The notes: generated by a model from the letters alone, not told the origin. Positions 8,300 through 17,468 are shown, counted from the first letter of the stretch. The stretch is 64,000 bases of DNA from Wagnerdoeblera sp046292685 (GCF_046292685.1 NZ_JBKBQM010000007.1:1-64000); one strand, 5' to 3'. Program-made: numbers and translations.

Positions 8300-8653
8300 A
8301 TGCGCCAGATCGCGGCCCTTGCCGCCAGCCTGTTTCTTGCTGCCGCCGGGGCAACCCATGCCGTCGAAGGCCGCTATGCGGTGCAAGGCACCAACCCCGA
8401 CGGCAGCACCTACGAAGGCGCGGCCGAGATCGTGGCGATTTCGGAGGTGACCTGCGAAATCACCTGGATCACCGGCGACACCGAATCGACCGGGGTCTGC
8501 ATGCGCTACGACAATGCCTTTGCTGCCGCCTATGTGCTGAACGAGGACATCGGGCTGCTGATCTACGAGATCATGGACGACGGCAGCATGCGCGGCACCT
8601 GGACCATCGCCGGGCAGGACGGCGTAGGCGAGGAAATGCTGATCCCGCAGTAA
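8300..8653 (+). CDS. Small secreted protein of unknown function
   Basis: A 117-residue protein with a clear Sec signal peptide (MRQIAALAASLFLAAAGATHA, cleavage after the AxA). The mature part of about 96 residues is acidic, holds two cysteines (in VTCEITW and GVCMRY) that could form a disulfide, and has alternating beta-type hydrophobicity. The start at 8300 is supported by AAAGGA just upstream; an ATG at 8243 would precede the signal peptide with an unlikely extension. I do not recognise the family. It follows the peroxiredoxin gene by about 100 bases and is convergent with the Mrp operon. Confidence 0.75.
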   Translation: MRQIAALAASLFLAAAGATHAVEGRYAVQGTNPDGSTYEGAAEIVAISEVTCEITWITGDTESTGVCMRYDNAFAAAYVLNEDIGLLIYEIMDDGSMRGTWTIAGQDGVGEEMLIPQ

Positions 8654-8701
8654 GGCCGGCGCGGCGCGGCCGGCGGCCGGCCCGGGCTCGGGCCGGTGCG
8701 C

Positions 8702-9076
8702 TCAGCGTTCGGTGCGGCGGCTGGGGTCGGCGGTTTCGTCGAAGGTGGCCCAGCCGCGCCCCGTGCCGCTGGGCGGCAGGTTTTCCGGCCGCTCGGCCCG
8801 GTGCAGGTGGGCCTTGGCGATCAGGTTGGCGGTGATCGGCGCGGTCAGGAACAGGAACAGCGTGATCATCAGTTCGTGGAAGCTGAAATAGTCCATGAAC
8901 ACATACATGTAGACCATGCTGGCGATCAGCACGCCGCCCACGCCCAGGGTGGTGGCCTTGGTGGGGGCGTGCAGGCGGGTCATGGTGTCGGGCAGGCGCA
9001 GCAGGCCGAACGACCCGACAAAGCCGAAGATGCCCGCCATCACCAGCAGCACCGAGACGAGGATTTCCCAGATCAT
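8702..9076 (-). CDS. mnhG: Mrp-type cation/proton antiporter subunit G
   Basis: About 124 residues with three membrane helices followed by a soluble tail. The conserved core FGLLRLPDTMTRLHAPTKAT identifies MnhG/MrpG/PhaG. The start at 9076 is chosen because GGAGGG lies seven bases upstream; an alternative ATG at 9091 would overlap the mnhF stop (ATGA) and add five residues. It is the last gene of the mnh operon and is needed for assembly of the hetero-oligomeric antiporter. The C-terminal extension of about 30 charged residues is longer than in many homologues. Confidence 0.9.
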   Translation of the reverse strand: MIWEILVSVLLVMAGIFGFVGSFGLLRLPDTMTRLHAPTKATTLGVGGVLIASMVYMYVFMDYFSFHELMITLFLFLTAPITANLIAKAHLHRAERPENLPPSGTGRGWATFDETADPSRRTER

Positions 9077-9087
9077 CGCGCCCTCCG

Positions 9088-9357
9088 TCATTCGATGATG
9101 TCGCCGCGCAGCATGTAGCGCGCATAGGCAACGGTCGAGATGAAGCCGGTCATGGCAAACAGCAGCGCGGCCTCGAAATAGATGCCGGTGCCTTGCCACA
9201 TGCCATACAGGATCATCAGCGCGATCACGTTGATGACCATCGTGTCCAGCGCCAGCACCCGGTCGGGCACGCCGGGCGCCACCGCGACGCGATACAGGTT
9301 CATCAGCAGGCCGAGGCCGAAGCAGGCGAAGGCAAAGATCAGCGCCATCTCGATCAT
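9088..9357 (-). CDS. mnhF: Mrp-type cation/proton antiporter subunit F
   Basis: An 89-residue, three-helix membrane protein. The signature VPDRVLALDTMVINVIAL is typical of MnhF/MrpF. The start codon overlaps the stop of mnhE by four bases (ATGA), so translation is probably coupled. It is required with the other subunits for Na+ or K+/H+ exchange across the inner membrane. Confidence 0.92.
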   Translation of the reverse strand: MIEMALIFAFACFGLGLLMNLYRVAVAPGVPDRVLALDTMVINVIALMILYGMWQGTGIYFEAALLFAMTGFISTVAYARYMLRGDIIE

Positions 9358-9845
9358 TCGAAAATCTCCTTCAGCCGGGCCTCGTAGCGGGTCTTGATGC
9401 CGGTCACAACGCCGGCGGGGTCGGGGGCGTGCAGGCAATGCACCAGAATCGCCCGGCCGCAGGCCGACAGGTCGCTGGACACCGTGCCGGGCGTCATGGT
9501 GATGGTGCCGGCCAGCACGGTGATCGCCTCGGGCGAGCGCAGGTCGAGCGGCACGGTGATCCAGGCGGGTTGCAGGCGCGACAGCGGCATGAACAGCACG
9601 ATGCGGGCGACGATGAAGTTGGACTTCACGATATCCCACAGCACGATCAGGATGTATTCCGCCACCATGCGCGGCGACCGCAGGCGCGGGCGGTCGGGCC
9701 AGTAGGCCGCCGTCATCACCGGGATGATCGTGCCGAGGATCAGCCCGAACACCGCGTGCCCGGGGCTGAGGTCGTTCATCAGCGCCAGCCAGACGGCGGT
9801 GAGCGTCAGGGTGAGCCAGGGGTGCGGGAACAGCTTGCGCAGCAT
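9354..9845 (-). CDS. mnhE: Mrp-type cation/proton antiporter subunit E
   Basis: A 163-residue membrane protein of the MnhE family, with N-terminal helices and the conserved TITMTPGT segment near the C-terminal half. The start at 9845 is set by a strong ribosome-binding site (AAGGAGG seven bases upstream) ten bases after the mnhD stop. A longer frame starting at 9917 would overlap mnhD and lacks support. It overlaps mnhF by four bases. Confidence 0.92.
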   Translation of the reverse strand: MLRKLFPHPWLTLTLTAVWLALMNDLSPGHAVFGLILGTIIPVMTAAYWPDRPRLRSPRMVAEYILIVLWDIVKSNFIVARIVLFMPLSRLQPAWITVPLDLRSPEAITVLAGTITMTPGTVSSDLSACGRAILVHCLHAPDPAGVVTGIKTRYEARLKEIFE

Positions 9846-9855
9846 CGGGGCCTCC

Positions 9856-11358
9856 TTACCGCAGGCCGAGGACGGCATCGACATAGCCGCCGGTGTCGTA
9901 GATCTGGGCCGCTGCACCTTGGAGCCAGGCGGTCAGCGGGCCGGCCAGCACGGTCATCGTCACGATCAGCGCCAGCAGGCCGAAGGCCGCGACAAAGCCC
10001 AGCGCCTCGGGGGGGTGGGGTTCGGGCTCGCCCGGGCTGGCATGGGCCTTCCAGAACACGGTGCTGCCGGCCCGCGCCATGCCGACGATGCCCAGCAGCG
10101 ACCCGGCAAGGATGGTCGCCCAGAGCCAGGCCATGTCGGCCCGGTCGCGCAAGGCATCGAGGATCAGCAGCTTGCCGAGGAACCCGGACAAGGGCGGCAT
10201 CCCCGCCATCGCGATCGCGGCGGCGAAGAACAGCGCGGAAATCAGCCCGTGCTGCGCCATCGGCGGCAAGGCGGCGATGGCGGTGGTGCCGCGCCGGTCC
10301 TGCACCAGATCAACCACCAGGAACAGCAGCGCGGCGGCAATGGTGGAATGCAGCATGTAGTTCAGCGCCGCCACCGTGCTGGCAGGGGTAAAGGCCCCGA
10401 TGGCCAGAAACAGCGTGCCCATCGACCCGATGGCGGCAAACCCCGCCATGCGCGCCAGCGATCTTGCCCCCATGACCCCGACAAAGCCGAGGATCGTGGT
10501 GACGATTGCCGCAGGCATCAGCAGGTCGGCATAGAAGGTGCCGGTGGTTTCCACATCGGGCCCGAAGACCAGCGTGTAGAACCGCAGGATGGCATAGGCG
10601 CCCACCTTGGTCATCACCGCGAACAGCGCGGCCACCGGGGCGGGGGCCAGCGCATAGGTGCCCGGCAACCAGAACTGGAACGGCACCAGCGCCCCCTTGA
10701 CCGCAAACACGATCAGCAGCAGCACCCCCGCCACCCGCAGCAGCGCATCGTTGCCTTCGGGCAGGTCGGCCACCTTGACCGCCAGATCGGCCATGTTCAG
10801 CGTGCCGGTGACGCCATAGATGCTGGCCAGCGCGAACAGGAACAGGGTGGACCCCAGCAGGTTGTAGGCAATGTATTGCACCCCGCCGCGCAGCCGGTCG
10901 CGCCCGCCTCCGTGGATCATCAGGCCATAGCTGGCGATCAGCAGGATTTCGAAGAACACGAACAGGTTGAAGGCATCGCCGGTCAGGAAGGCGCCGCAGA
11001 TGCCCATCAGCTGGAACTGGAACAGCGCGTGAAAGTGGCGCCCGCGCGCATCCCAGCCGGTGCCGATCACGTAAAGCACCACGAACAGCGCCAGCGCCGC
11101 GGTCAGCGCCACCATCAGCGCCGACAGCCGGTCGAGCACCAGCACGATGCCGAAGGGCGCCGGCCAGTTGCCCAGGAAATACGCCTGCGGACCGCCCGAC
11201 GACGCCTGCACCAGCAGCACCGCCGCCACCGCGGCCAGCGCCACCGTGGCCGCCACCGAGAATACGCGCTGCAAGGTCAGGTCGTGCCGCATCCCCAGCA
11301 CGATCAGCGGCGCCATCACCGCAGGCAGCACGACCGGAAGGATGATCCAGTGGTTCAC
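9856..11358 (-). CDS. mnhD: Mrp-type cation/proton antiporter subunit D
   Basis: A 500-residue polytopic protein homologous to the proton-pumping NuoL/M/N subunits of complex I (proton_antipo_M domain). It has about 14 membrane segments, and the conserved channel elements are visible as FEILLIASYGL (Glu), FAVKGALVPFQFWLPGTYA (Lys) and PPLSGFLGK. Together with subunit A it is thought to carry the ion path. The start is GTG, overlapping the mnhC stop by four bases (GTGA). Length is normal. Confidence 0.95.
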   Translation of the reverse strand: MNHWIILPVVLPAVMAPLIVLGMRHDLTLQRVFSVAATVALAAVAAVLLVQASSGGPQAYFLGNWPAPFGIVLVLDRLSALMVALTAALALFVVLYVIGTGWDARGRHFHALFQFQLMGICGAFLTGDAFNLFVFFEILLIASYGLMIHGGGRDRLRGGVQYIAYNLLGSTLFLFALASIYGVTGTLNMADLAVKVADLPEGNDALLRVAGVLLLIVFAVKGALVPFQFWLPGTYALAPAPVAALFAVMTKVGAYAILRFYTLVFGPDVETTGTFYADLLMPAAIVTTILGFVGVMGARSLARMAGFAAIGSMGTLFLAIGAFTPASTVAALNYMLHSTIAAALLFLVVDLVQDRRGTTAIAALPPMAQHGLISALFFAAAIAMAGMPPLSGFLGKLLILDALRDRADMAWLWATILAGSLLGIVGMARAGSTVFWKAHASPGEPEPHPPEALGFVAAFGLLALIVTMTVLAGPLTAWLQGAAAQIYDTGGYVDAVLGLR

Positions 11359-11693
11359 TTGCCGTCCTCCAGGTCGGTCATCTCGATCTTGTCGTTGCCG
11401 GCCTCCAGGTAGGCGCCCAGCGCCATCATCACCGCCACCGCCGTCATCCCGAAGGAAATCACGATCGCGGTCAGCACCAGCGCCTGCGGCAGCGGGTCGG
11501 TGTAGCCGGGGCTGTCATGCGCAAGGATCGGCGGGGCATCCACCGTCAGGCGCCCCGAGACGAAGATGAAGACGTTGACCGCATAGGTCAGCATCGAAAG
11601 CCCGAGGATCACCGGAAAGGCGCGCAGGCGCAGCACCAGGTAGATGCCGGCGGCCGTCATCAGGCCGATGGCCGAGGCGACGAGAAACTCCAT
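11355..11693 (-). CDS. mnhC: Mrp-type cation/proton antiporter subunit C
   Basis: A 112-residue, three-helix protein homologous to NuoK. Conserved features are the glutamate-containing first helix (MEFLVASAIGLMTAAGIYL) and the segment DPLPQALVLTAIVISFG, which is diagnostic for MnhC. It lies one base after the mnhA stop and overlaps mnhD, as expected for an operon whose products act in one complex. Confidence 0.94.
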   Translation of the reverse strand: MEFLVASAIGLMTAAGIYLVLRLRAFPVILGLSMLTYAVNVFIFVSGRLTVDAPPILAHDSPGYTDPLPQALVLTAIVISFGMTAVAVMMALGAYLEAGNDKIEMTDLEDGK

Positions 11694-11694
11694 G

Positions 11695-14544
11695 TCAGAC
11701 CTCCTTGGCCGGGGCGGGTTGCGAAGGGTCGGTATCCATCGCGGTGGTGTTCACCGTTTCACCCGCGCGAATGGCGATGCGGCTGAGGCTGGCGAGGGTC
11801 AGCATCACCGCGCCCACCACCGTCAGGAACACGCCAAGGTCGAAGGCCATCGCGGTGGCAAGCTCGAACTTGTCGAAAGGCGGGATGCGGAAATACCCGA
11901 AGTTCGACGTGAGGAACGGCCGCGTCGCCAGCCACGACCCGATGCCGGTGGCCGCGGCAATCACCACGCCGGCGCCGATCCAGGCGTGGTAGTCGATGCG
12001 CTGGCGGGCTTGCGTCCAGGCAAAGCCCGAGGCCATGAACTGCGTCACCAGCGCGATGGCCACCACCAGCCCGGCGATGAAGCCGCCGCCCGGTTCGTTG
12101 TGCCCGCGCAGGAAGATGTAGACCCCCACCATGATCGTGATCGGCAGCGCCACGCGCCCCGCCACCACCATCATCAGCGGGTGCCGGTCGCCCGACTTCT
12201 TCTCCTCGGGCACCCAGGCCAGCAGGCGCTGGTTCGCCGGGCCGCGCAGCAGCGCCTCGGCCAAGGCAAAGATCAGCAGGCCCGCGATGCCCAGCACGAT
12301 GATTTCGCCAAAGGTATCGTAGCCGCGGAAGTCCACCAGGATCACGTTGACCACGTTGGTGCCGCCGCCGCCGGTCTTGGAATTGGCAAGGTGATAGTCG
12401 GAAATCGTCGGAAAGCCGAAGTCGCGCAGCATCATCGCCAGCGCCAGCGCGCCGGCCCCCACCCCGGCCACCGCGGCCACCCCGATGTCGCGCAGCCGGC
12501 GCAGGGCCGAGGATTCGCGCGGGGTGGTCTTGGGCAGGAAGTTCAGCGCCAGCAGCATCAGCACGATGGTCACCACCTCGACCGAAATCTGCGTCAAGGC
12601 CAGGTCGGGGGCCGAGAGGTAGACGAACCCGACCGAGACGATCAGCCCCACCACCCCGATCAGCACCAGCGACAGCAGGCGCTGGCGATGCAGCACGGCC
12701 AGCAGCAGCGTGCAGACCACCAGCATCAGCCAGCCCACCAGCGCCACCCCCGGCACCGGCAGCGGGTTGCGCAGGCCGGGCGCGTGGCCGCCCGCGCTCC
12801 AGGCCAGCCAGCCGGCGCCCAGCACGCCCAGCGTGAAGATCAGGAAATACCGGCTGGTGGCGCCATCGTGCAGGCGGTTGGTGACCCCGCGCGCGAGTGC
12901 CGCGATGCCGTCGACCAGCGCCTCGAAGATGACCTTGGCCTCGGGCCGCGGCGTGGCCAGCCAGAGCGCATCCAGCCGCCGGTGGCCGCCCAGCAGCATC
13001 AGGCCCGCGCCCACCGCCGCAACCGACATCCACAGCGCGGGGACAAAGCCGTGCCAGTGGGTGATCTTGACCGCCACCGCCTCGCCCGTCACCGCACCGG
13101 CGACCACGCGCACCAGATCGCCCGCCATCGTCATGGGCATGACGCCGATCAGCACCACCAGAACCGCCAGCAGCGCCGGCGCCGCCCACATGCCGAAGCC
13201 GGGGTCGTGCGGCTTGTGCGGGTAATCGTCGCGCACCGGGCCGAGGAACACGTGCGCGATCAGCCGGAACGAATAGGCGACCGAGAACATGGCCCCGATG
13301 GTGGCCAGCACCGGGAACAGCCAGGGGATGCCCGCCCAGACGGTGTGGGTGGTTTCCTCCAGCATCATTTCCTTGGACAGGAAGCCGTTGAGCGGCGGGA
13401 TACCCGCCATCGACAGCGCCGCGACGGTGACGATGACGAAGGTCACCGGCATCAGGGTGCGCAACCCGCCCAGGCGCTTGATGTCGCGGGTATGCGCCTC
13501 GTGGTCGACGATGCCGGCCGACATGAACAGCGCCGCCTTGAACGTGGCGTGGTTGATGATGTGAAACACCGCCACCGCCGCCGCCTCGGGCGTGCCGAAG
13601 CCCAGCAGCATGGTGATGAGCCCGAGGTGCGACACGGTGGAAAACGCCAGCAGCGCCTTGAGGTCGTCTTTGAACAGGGCGATCTTGGCGGCCATCACCA
13701 TCGTGACAAGGCCGGTGGTCGCCACGATGTAGAACCACGCCTCGGTCCCGGCCAGCACGGGCCAGAGCCGCGCCATCAGGAACAGGCCGGCCTTCACCAT
13801 CGTGGCCGAATGCAGATAGGCCGAAACCGGCGTGGGCGCCGCCATCGCGTGCGGCAACCAGAAGTGGAAGGGGAACTGCGCCGATTTGGTGAACGCCCCC
13901 AGCAAAATCAGGATCAGCGCCGGCAGATACCATTCCGACGCCCGGATCGCCTCGCCCTGCGTCAGGATCACCGACAGGTCGTAGCTGCCCGCGATGTTGC
14001 CCAGGATCAGCATCCCCGCGATCATCGCCAGGCCGCCCGTGGCGGTGACGGCCAGCGCCATGCGCGCGCCCTGCCGCCCTTCGGGCAGGTGCTTCCAGTA
14101 GCCGATCAGCAGGAAGGACGACAGCGAGGTCAGTTCCCAGAAGATCAGCAGAAGCAGGATGTTGTCGGAAAGGACAATCCCCACCATCGCGCCCTGGAAC
14201 AGCATGAGATAGGTGTAGAACTGCCCCATCGGGTCGGATTTCGAAAGGTAGAACCGCGCATAGAGGATGATGAGCAACCCGATGCCCAGGATCAGCCCGG
14301 CCAACAGGAAACCCAGCCCGTCGAGAAGGAAGTTGGCGTTCAGCCCCAGCCCCGGCAGCCAGTCGAACCGGGCCTGGATCACCTCGCCGCGCATCACGGC
14401 CGGGGCGTGCAACAGCAACCCCAGCAACGCCAGTGCGGTGGCCGACCCGGTGGCAATGGCGCAGGCGCTGCGGCCGGCACGGATCATCAGGCCGGGCAGC
14501 AGCGCGCCGAGAAAGGGAAGGGCGGCGATCAGGGCAAGGGACAT
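11695..14544 (-). CDS. mnhA: Mrp-type cation/proton antiporter, fused subunits A and B
   Basis: A 949-residue protein. Residues 1 to about 650 form the NuoL-like antiporter module (FWELTSLSSFLLIGYW, KSAQFPFHFWLPHAMAAPTP, SHLGLITMLLGFGTPE). An MrpA C-terminal region follows. The last 130-150 residues are an MnhB domain (GVYIFLRGHNEPGGGFIAGL). Fusion of A and B is the arrangement of PhaA in Sinorhizobium and of group 2 mrp operons. It explains why no separate mnhB is found and why the operon reads A/B-C-D-E-F-G. The start at 14544 gives a typical first helix. It is the promoter-proximal gene. Confidence 0.95.
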   Translation of the reverse strand: MSLALIAALPFLGALLPGLMIRAGRSACAIATGSATALALLGLLLHAPAVMRGEVIQARFDWLPGLGLNANFLLDGLGFLLAGLILGIGLLIILYARFYLSKSDPMGQFYTYLMLFQGAMVGIVLSDNILLLLIFWELTSLSSFLLIGYWKHLPEGRQGARMALAVTATGGLAMIAGMLILGNIAGSYDLSVILTQGEAIRASEWYLPALILILLGAFTKSAQFPFHFWLPHAMAAPTPVSAYLHSATMVKAGLFLMARLWPVLAGTEAWFYIVATTGLVTMVMAAKIALFKDDLKALLAFSTVSHLGLITMLLGFGTPEAAAVAVFHIINHATFKAALFMSAGIVDHEAHTRDIKRLGGLRTLMPVTFVIVTVAALSMAGIPPLNGFLSKEMMLEETTHTVWAGIPWLFPVLATIGAMFSVAYSFRLIAHVFLGPVRDDYPHKPHDPGFGMWAAPALLAVLVVLIGVMPMTMAGDLVRVVAGAVTGEAVAVKITHWHGFVPALWMSVAAVGAGLMLLGGHRRLDALWLATPRPEAKVIFEALVDGIAALARGVTNRLHDGATSRYFLIFTLGVLGAGWLAWSAGGHAPGLRNPLPVPGVALVGWLMLVVCTLLLAVLHRQRLLSLVLIGVVGLIVSVGFVYLSAPDLALTQISVEVVTIVLMLLALNFLPKTTPRESSALRRLRDIGVAAVAGVGAGALALAMMLRDFGFPTISDYHLANSKTGGGGTNVVNVILVDFRGYDTFGEIIVLGIAGLLIFALAEALLRGPANQRLLAWVPEEKKSGDRHPLMMVVAGRVALPITIMVGVYIFLRGHNEPGGGFIAGLVVAIALVTQFMASGFAWTQARQRIDYHAWIGAGVVIAAATGIGSWLATRPFLTSNFGYFRIPPFDKFELATAMAFDLGVFLTVVGAVMLTLASLSRIAIRAGETVNTTAMDTDPSQPAPAKEV

Positions 14545-14580
14545 GCGCGTTCCTTTGAAACCGGGTCGTCAGATATGCCA

Positions 14581-14670
14581 GCGCGGCCTCCGGGGGGCAG
14601 GCCGCGCGGCTCTTACCTGTGGAATGGGCCGCGCCCTGTCAAGCGAAACCGGCCCGTTTCCGGCCGGTTT
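14581..14670. repeat. Two stem-loops in the divergent spacer upstream of mnhA
   Basis: GCGCGGCCT (14581-14589) pairs with AGGCCGCGC (14599-14607). AAACCGGCC (14646-14654) pairs with GGCCGGTTT (14662-14670) over a 7-base loop, and one more T follows. The second resembles a terminator, but no gene ends here. The spacer separates mnhA and the thioesterase gene, so these could be leader-RNA structures or chance GC palindromes. Confidence 0.45.
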
Positions 14671-14781
14671 TGCCGCCAGTGCGTCGGTTTCACGCAACAA
14701 GGGCCGGATGTTCCGCTGCGTTCCCCCTTGACCGTCGCCCGGCGCAAGGGCACCCCGCGGCCACGTCCGACAGGAGGCCGC

Positions 14782-15330
14782 ATGTATCCCTTCGCCCGCC
14801 TTGCGATTGGCCTGTTCGCTGCCACGCGGCAGCCGCGGCTTGGCCCGTTCGACCCGCATGTCAGCCGCCATGTCTGCTGGCCCTGGGATCTGGACCCCTG
14901 GCGCGAGCTGAACAACGGCCGCACCCTGACGCTTTACGACCTGGGCCGCACCCCGCTGGCGGTGCGCAGCGGGCTGACCCGGGCGCTGGGCGCGAACGGC
15001 TGGGGCATGACCGTGGCCGGGTCTTCGGTGCGCTATCGCCGGCGGGTGCGGATGTTCGACCGCGTGACGATGGTATCGCGCCTCCTGGGCTGGGATGCGC
15101 GGTTCCTGTATCTGGACCAGAGCATGTGGTTGCACGGCGAGTGCACCAGCCAGGCGCTGATCCGGTCGGCGGTGACCTCGCGCGCCGGCATCGTGCCGCC
15201 GGCCGAGGTTGCGCGCGCCCTGGGGCATTCGGGGCCCGGCCCGGCCTTGCCCGACTGGGTGCGCGCCTGGACCGAAGCCGAGGCGCAGCGCCCCTGGCCG
15301 CCCGAGGCCGGCAAGTTCCTGCCGCGCTGA
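14782..15330 (+). CDS. Hot-dog fold acyl-CoA thioesterase-like protein
   Basis: A 182-residue protein of the THEM6-like/4HBT group. It has the ELNNGRTLTLYDLGR motif, followed by ALGANGWGMTVAGSSVRYRR and FDRVTMVSRLLGWDARFLYL, the order seen in bacterial homologues. Substrate and pathway are unknown. CAGGAGG lies upstream of the ATG. The 17 bases ending the gene, including its stop codon, are duplicated in tandem immediately downstream. It is monocistronic, divergent from the mrp operon and upstream of mreB. Confidence 0.8.
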   Translation: MYPFARLAIGLFAATRQPRLGPFDPHVSRHVCWPWDLDPWRELNNGRTLTLYDLGRTPLAVRSGLTRALGANGWGMTVAGSSVRYRRRVRMFDRVTMVSRLLGWDARFLYLDQSMWLHGECTSQALIRSAVTSRAGIVPPAEVARALGHSGPGPALPDWVRAWTEAEAQRPWPPEAGKFLPR

Positions 15331-15360
15331 GCGCCACACGCGGCTGAGCGCCACACGCGG
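15327..15360. repeat. Perfect 17-bp tandem duplication spanning a stop codon
   Basis: CTGAGCGCCACACGCGG occurs at 15327-15343 and again at 15344-15360 without a gap. The first copy contains the TGA of the thioesterase gene. Such a unit is consistent with replication slippage. Confidence 0.9.
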
Positions 15361-15481
15361 AATTGCGCCGGGTGGCGCCCGCGCCCCTTTCGCTGCACCT
15401 GTCGCCCGGCTAAAAGAAGCGGCCCGCCCGGCTGTCCCGAGTCGCGGGCCAACACGCTTGAATGCACAGGATCACCCCAGG

Positions 15482-16519
15482 ATGTCGGTTTTTTCGGGCC
15501 TCTTCTCGTCGGACATGGCCATCGACCTCGGCACGGCGAACACGCTGGTTTACGTTCGGGGCAAGGGCATAGTGCTCAACGAACCCTCGGTGGTGGCCTA
15601 TCACGTGAAGGACGGCAAGAAGCAGGTGCTGGCGGTGGGCGAGGATGCCAAGCTGATGCTGGGCCGCACCCCCGGCAGCATCGAGGCGATCCGCCCGATG
15701 CGCGACGGGGTGATCGCCGACTTCGACACGGCGGAAGAAATGATCAAGCATTTCATCCGCAAGGTTCACAAGCGCACGACGTTCAGCAAACCCAAGATCA
15801 TCGTCTGCGTACCGCATGGCGCCACCCCGGTGGAAAAGCGGGCGATCCGCCAGTCGGTGCTGTCGGCCGGTGCGCGCCGCGCGGGGCTGATCGCCGAGCC
15901 CATCGCCGCGGCCATCGGGGCGGGCATGCCCATCACCGACCCCACCGGCAGCATGGTGGTGGACATCGGCGGCGGCACGACCGAGGTTGCAGTGCTGAGC
16001 CTTGGCGACATCGTCTATGCCCGGTCGGTCCGCGTGGGCGGCGACCGCATGGACGAGGCGATCGTCAGCTATCTGCGACGGCACCAGAACCTGCTGGTGG
16101 GCGATGCCACGGCCGAACGCATCAAGTGCACCATCGGCACCGCCCGCATGCCCGACGACGGGCGCGGCCAGTCGATGACCATCCGCGGCCGCGACCTGCT
16201 GAACGGCGTGCCGAAGGAAACCGAGATCAACCAGGCCCAGATCGCCGAGGCCCTGGCCGAACCCGTGCAGCAGATCTGCGATGCGGTGATGCAGGCGCTG
16301 GAGGCGACGCCGCCGGATCTGGCGGCCGACATCGTCGACCGCGGCGTGATGCTGACGGGCGGCGGCGCGCTGCTGGGCGAGCTGGATCTGGCCTTGCGCG
16401 AACAGACGGGGCTGAGCATCTCGGTCGCCGACGAGTCACTGAATTGTGTGGCGCTCGGCACCGGCAAGGCGCTGGAATACGAAAAGCAGCTTCGGCATGT
16501 GATAGACTACGACAGCTGA
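15482..16519 (+). CDS. mreB: Rod-shape-determining protein MreB
   Basis: A 345-residue bacterial actin that forms membrane-bound filaments guiding lateral cell-wall synthesis. The ATPase signatures are visible: DLGTANTLVYV (phosphate 1), MVVDIGGGTTEVAVLSLG (phosphate 2) and MLTGGGALLGELD (adenosine). The N-terminal MSVFSGLFSSDMAIDLG is typical of alphaproteobacterial MreB. Length is normal. The start at 15482 is the only one matching family N-termini. It heads the mre-mrd cluster and is followed by mreC after 40 bases. Confidence 0.97.
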   Translation: MSVFSGLFSSDMAIDLGTANTLVYVRGKGIVLNEPSVVAYHVKDGKKQVLAVGEDAKLMLGRTPGSIEAIRPMRDGVIADFDTAEEMIKHFIRKVHKRTTFSKPKIIVCVPHGATPVEKRAIRQSVLSAGARRAGLIAEPIAAAIGAGMPITDPTGSMVVDIGGGTTEVAVLSLGDIVYARSVRVGGDRMDEAIVSYLRRHQNLLVGDATAERIKCTIGTARMPDDGRGQSMTIRGRDLLNGVPKETEINQAQIAEALAEPVQQICDAVMQALEATPPDLAADIVDRGVMLTGGGALLGELDLALREQTGLSISVADESLNCVALGTGKALEYEKQLRHVIDYDS

Positions 16520-16559
16520 CACCCCCTGCGGCGCAGCCTGACCCAAGCGAGAGGCGGCC

Positions 16560-17468
16560 TTGGCCAAGGACCGTGACCCACAAGACTATGCCCGTCCGGT
16601 TCGCCGCATCCTTGTCGGCGGGCTGGTGCTGGTGCTGCTGGCGCTGTTCCTCTTGTGGCGCATCGACAGCCCGCGGGTGGAACGGTTCCGCATGGCGCTG
16701 ATCGACCGGGTGGTGCCTTCGATGGATTGGGCGATGGCCCCGGTGACCTGGGCCGTCGGCGTGGTCGAAGGGTTCCAGTCCTATGCCCGCATCCTGGAAC
16801 AGAATCAGGAACTGCGCCGCGAATTGCAGCAGATGCGTGCCTGGCGCGAGGCCGCGTTGCAGCTGGAACAGAAGAACGCCAAGCTGCTGGACCTCAACCA
16901 GGTGCGGCTGGACCCCAAGCTGACCCATGTGACCGGCGTGGTCATGGCCGATTCCGGCAGCCCGTTCCGCCAGTCGGTGCTGCTGAACGTGGGCGACCGC
17001 GACGGCATCCGCGACGGCTGGGCCACGATGGATGGTCTGGGCGTGGTGGGGCGCATCTCGGGCGTCGGGCGCACCGTCAGCCGGGTAGTGCTGCTGACCG
17101 ATGCCTCCAGCCGGGTGCCGGTGCTGGTGCAGCCCTCGGGGCAGCGCGCCATCCTGGCTGGCGACAACTCGCCCTTGCCGCCGCTCGACTTCCTGGAAAA
17201 GTCCGATCTGGTGCGCCCGGGCGACCGGGTGGTGACCTCGGGCGATGGCGGCGTGTTTCCGGCCGGGCTGCTGGTCGGGCAGGTCGTGCAGGGGTCGGAC
17301 CGGCGGCTGCGCGTGGCCCCGGCGGCGGATTACCTGCGGCTGGAGTTCCTGCGCGTGCTGCGCAGCCACGAGGCCGAGCGCATCGAGGAACCCGGCGCCC
17401 TGATCGCCCCGCCCGAGGGCACCCTGCCCCCGCAAACCGCCGCAGCCGAGGCGCCGGCCGATGGTTGA
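16560..17468 (+). CDS. mreC: Rod-shape-determining protein MreC
   Basis: A 302-residue protein with one N-terminal membrane helix (VLVLLALFLLWRI), a periplasmic coiled coil (about residues 75-115, QNQELRRELQQM) and the two-barrel MreC domain. It links MreB to the PBP2/RodA synthase. The start appears to be TTG, preceded by GAGAGG; no ATG or GTG lies in a suitable place. It overlaps mreD by eight bases. The proline- and alanine-rich C-terminal tail is of a kind often variable in this family. Confidence 0.93.
   Translation: MAKDRDPQDYARPVRRILVGGLVLVLLALFLLWRIDSPRVERFRMALIDRVVPSMDWAMAPVTWAVGVVEGFQSYARILEQNQELRRELQQMRAWREAALQLEQKNAKLLDLNQVRLDPKLTHVTGVVMADSGSPFRQSVLLNVGDRDGIRDGWATMDGLGVVGRISGVGRTVSRVVLLTDASSRVPVLVQPSGQRAILAGDNSPLPPLDFLEKSDLVRPGDRVVTSGDGGVFPAGLLVGQVVQGSDRRLRVAPAADYLRLEFLRVLRSHEAERIEEPGALIAPPEGTLPPQTAAAEAPADG

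Noticed and set aside
14581..14670. A terminator or riboswitch before mnhA
   Set aside because: Two stems exist but have no U-run, gene end or known riboswitch core. They are kept only as repeats.
11644..15330. A 1228-codon plus-strand frame over the mrp operon
   Set aside because: It is antisense to mnhA, which has clear homology. The translation is His/Arg/Gln-rich, typical of a shadow frame in high-GC DNA. Only its end (14782-15330) is a real gene.
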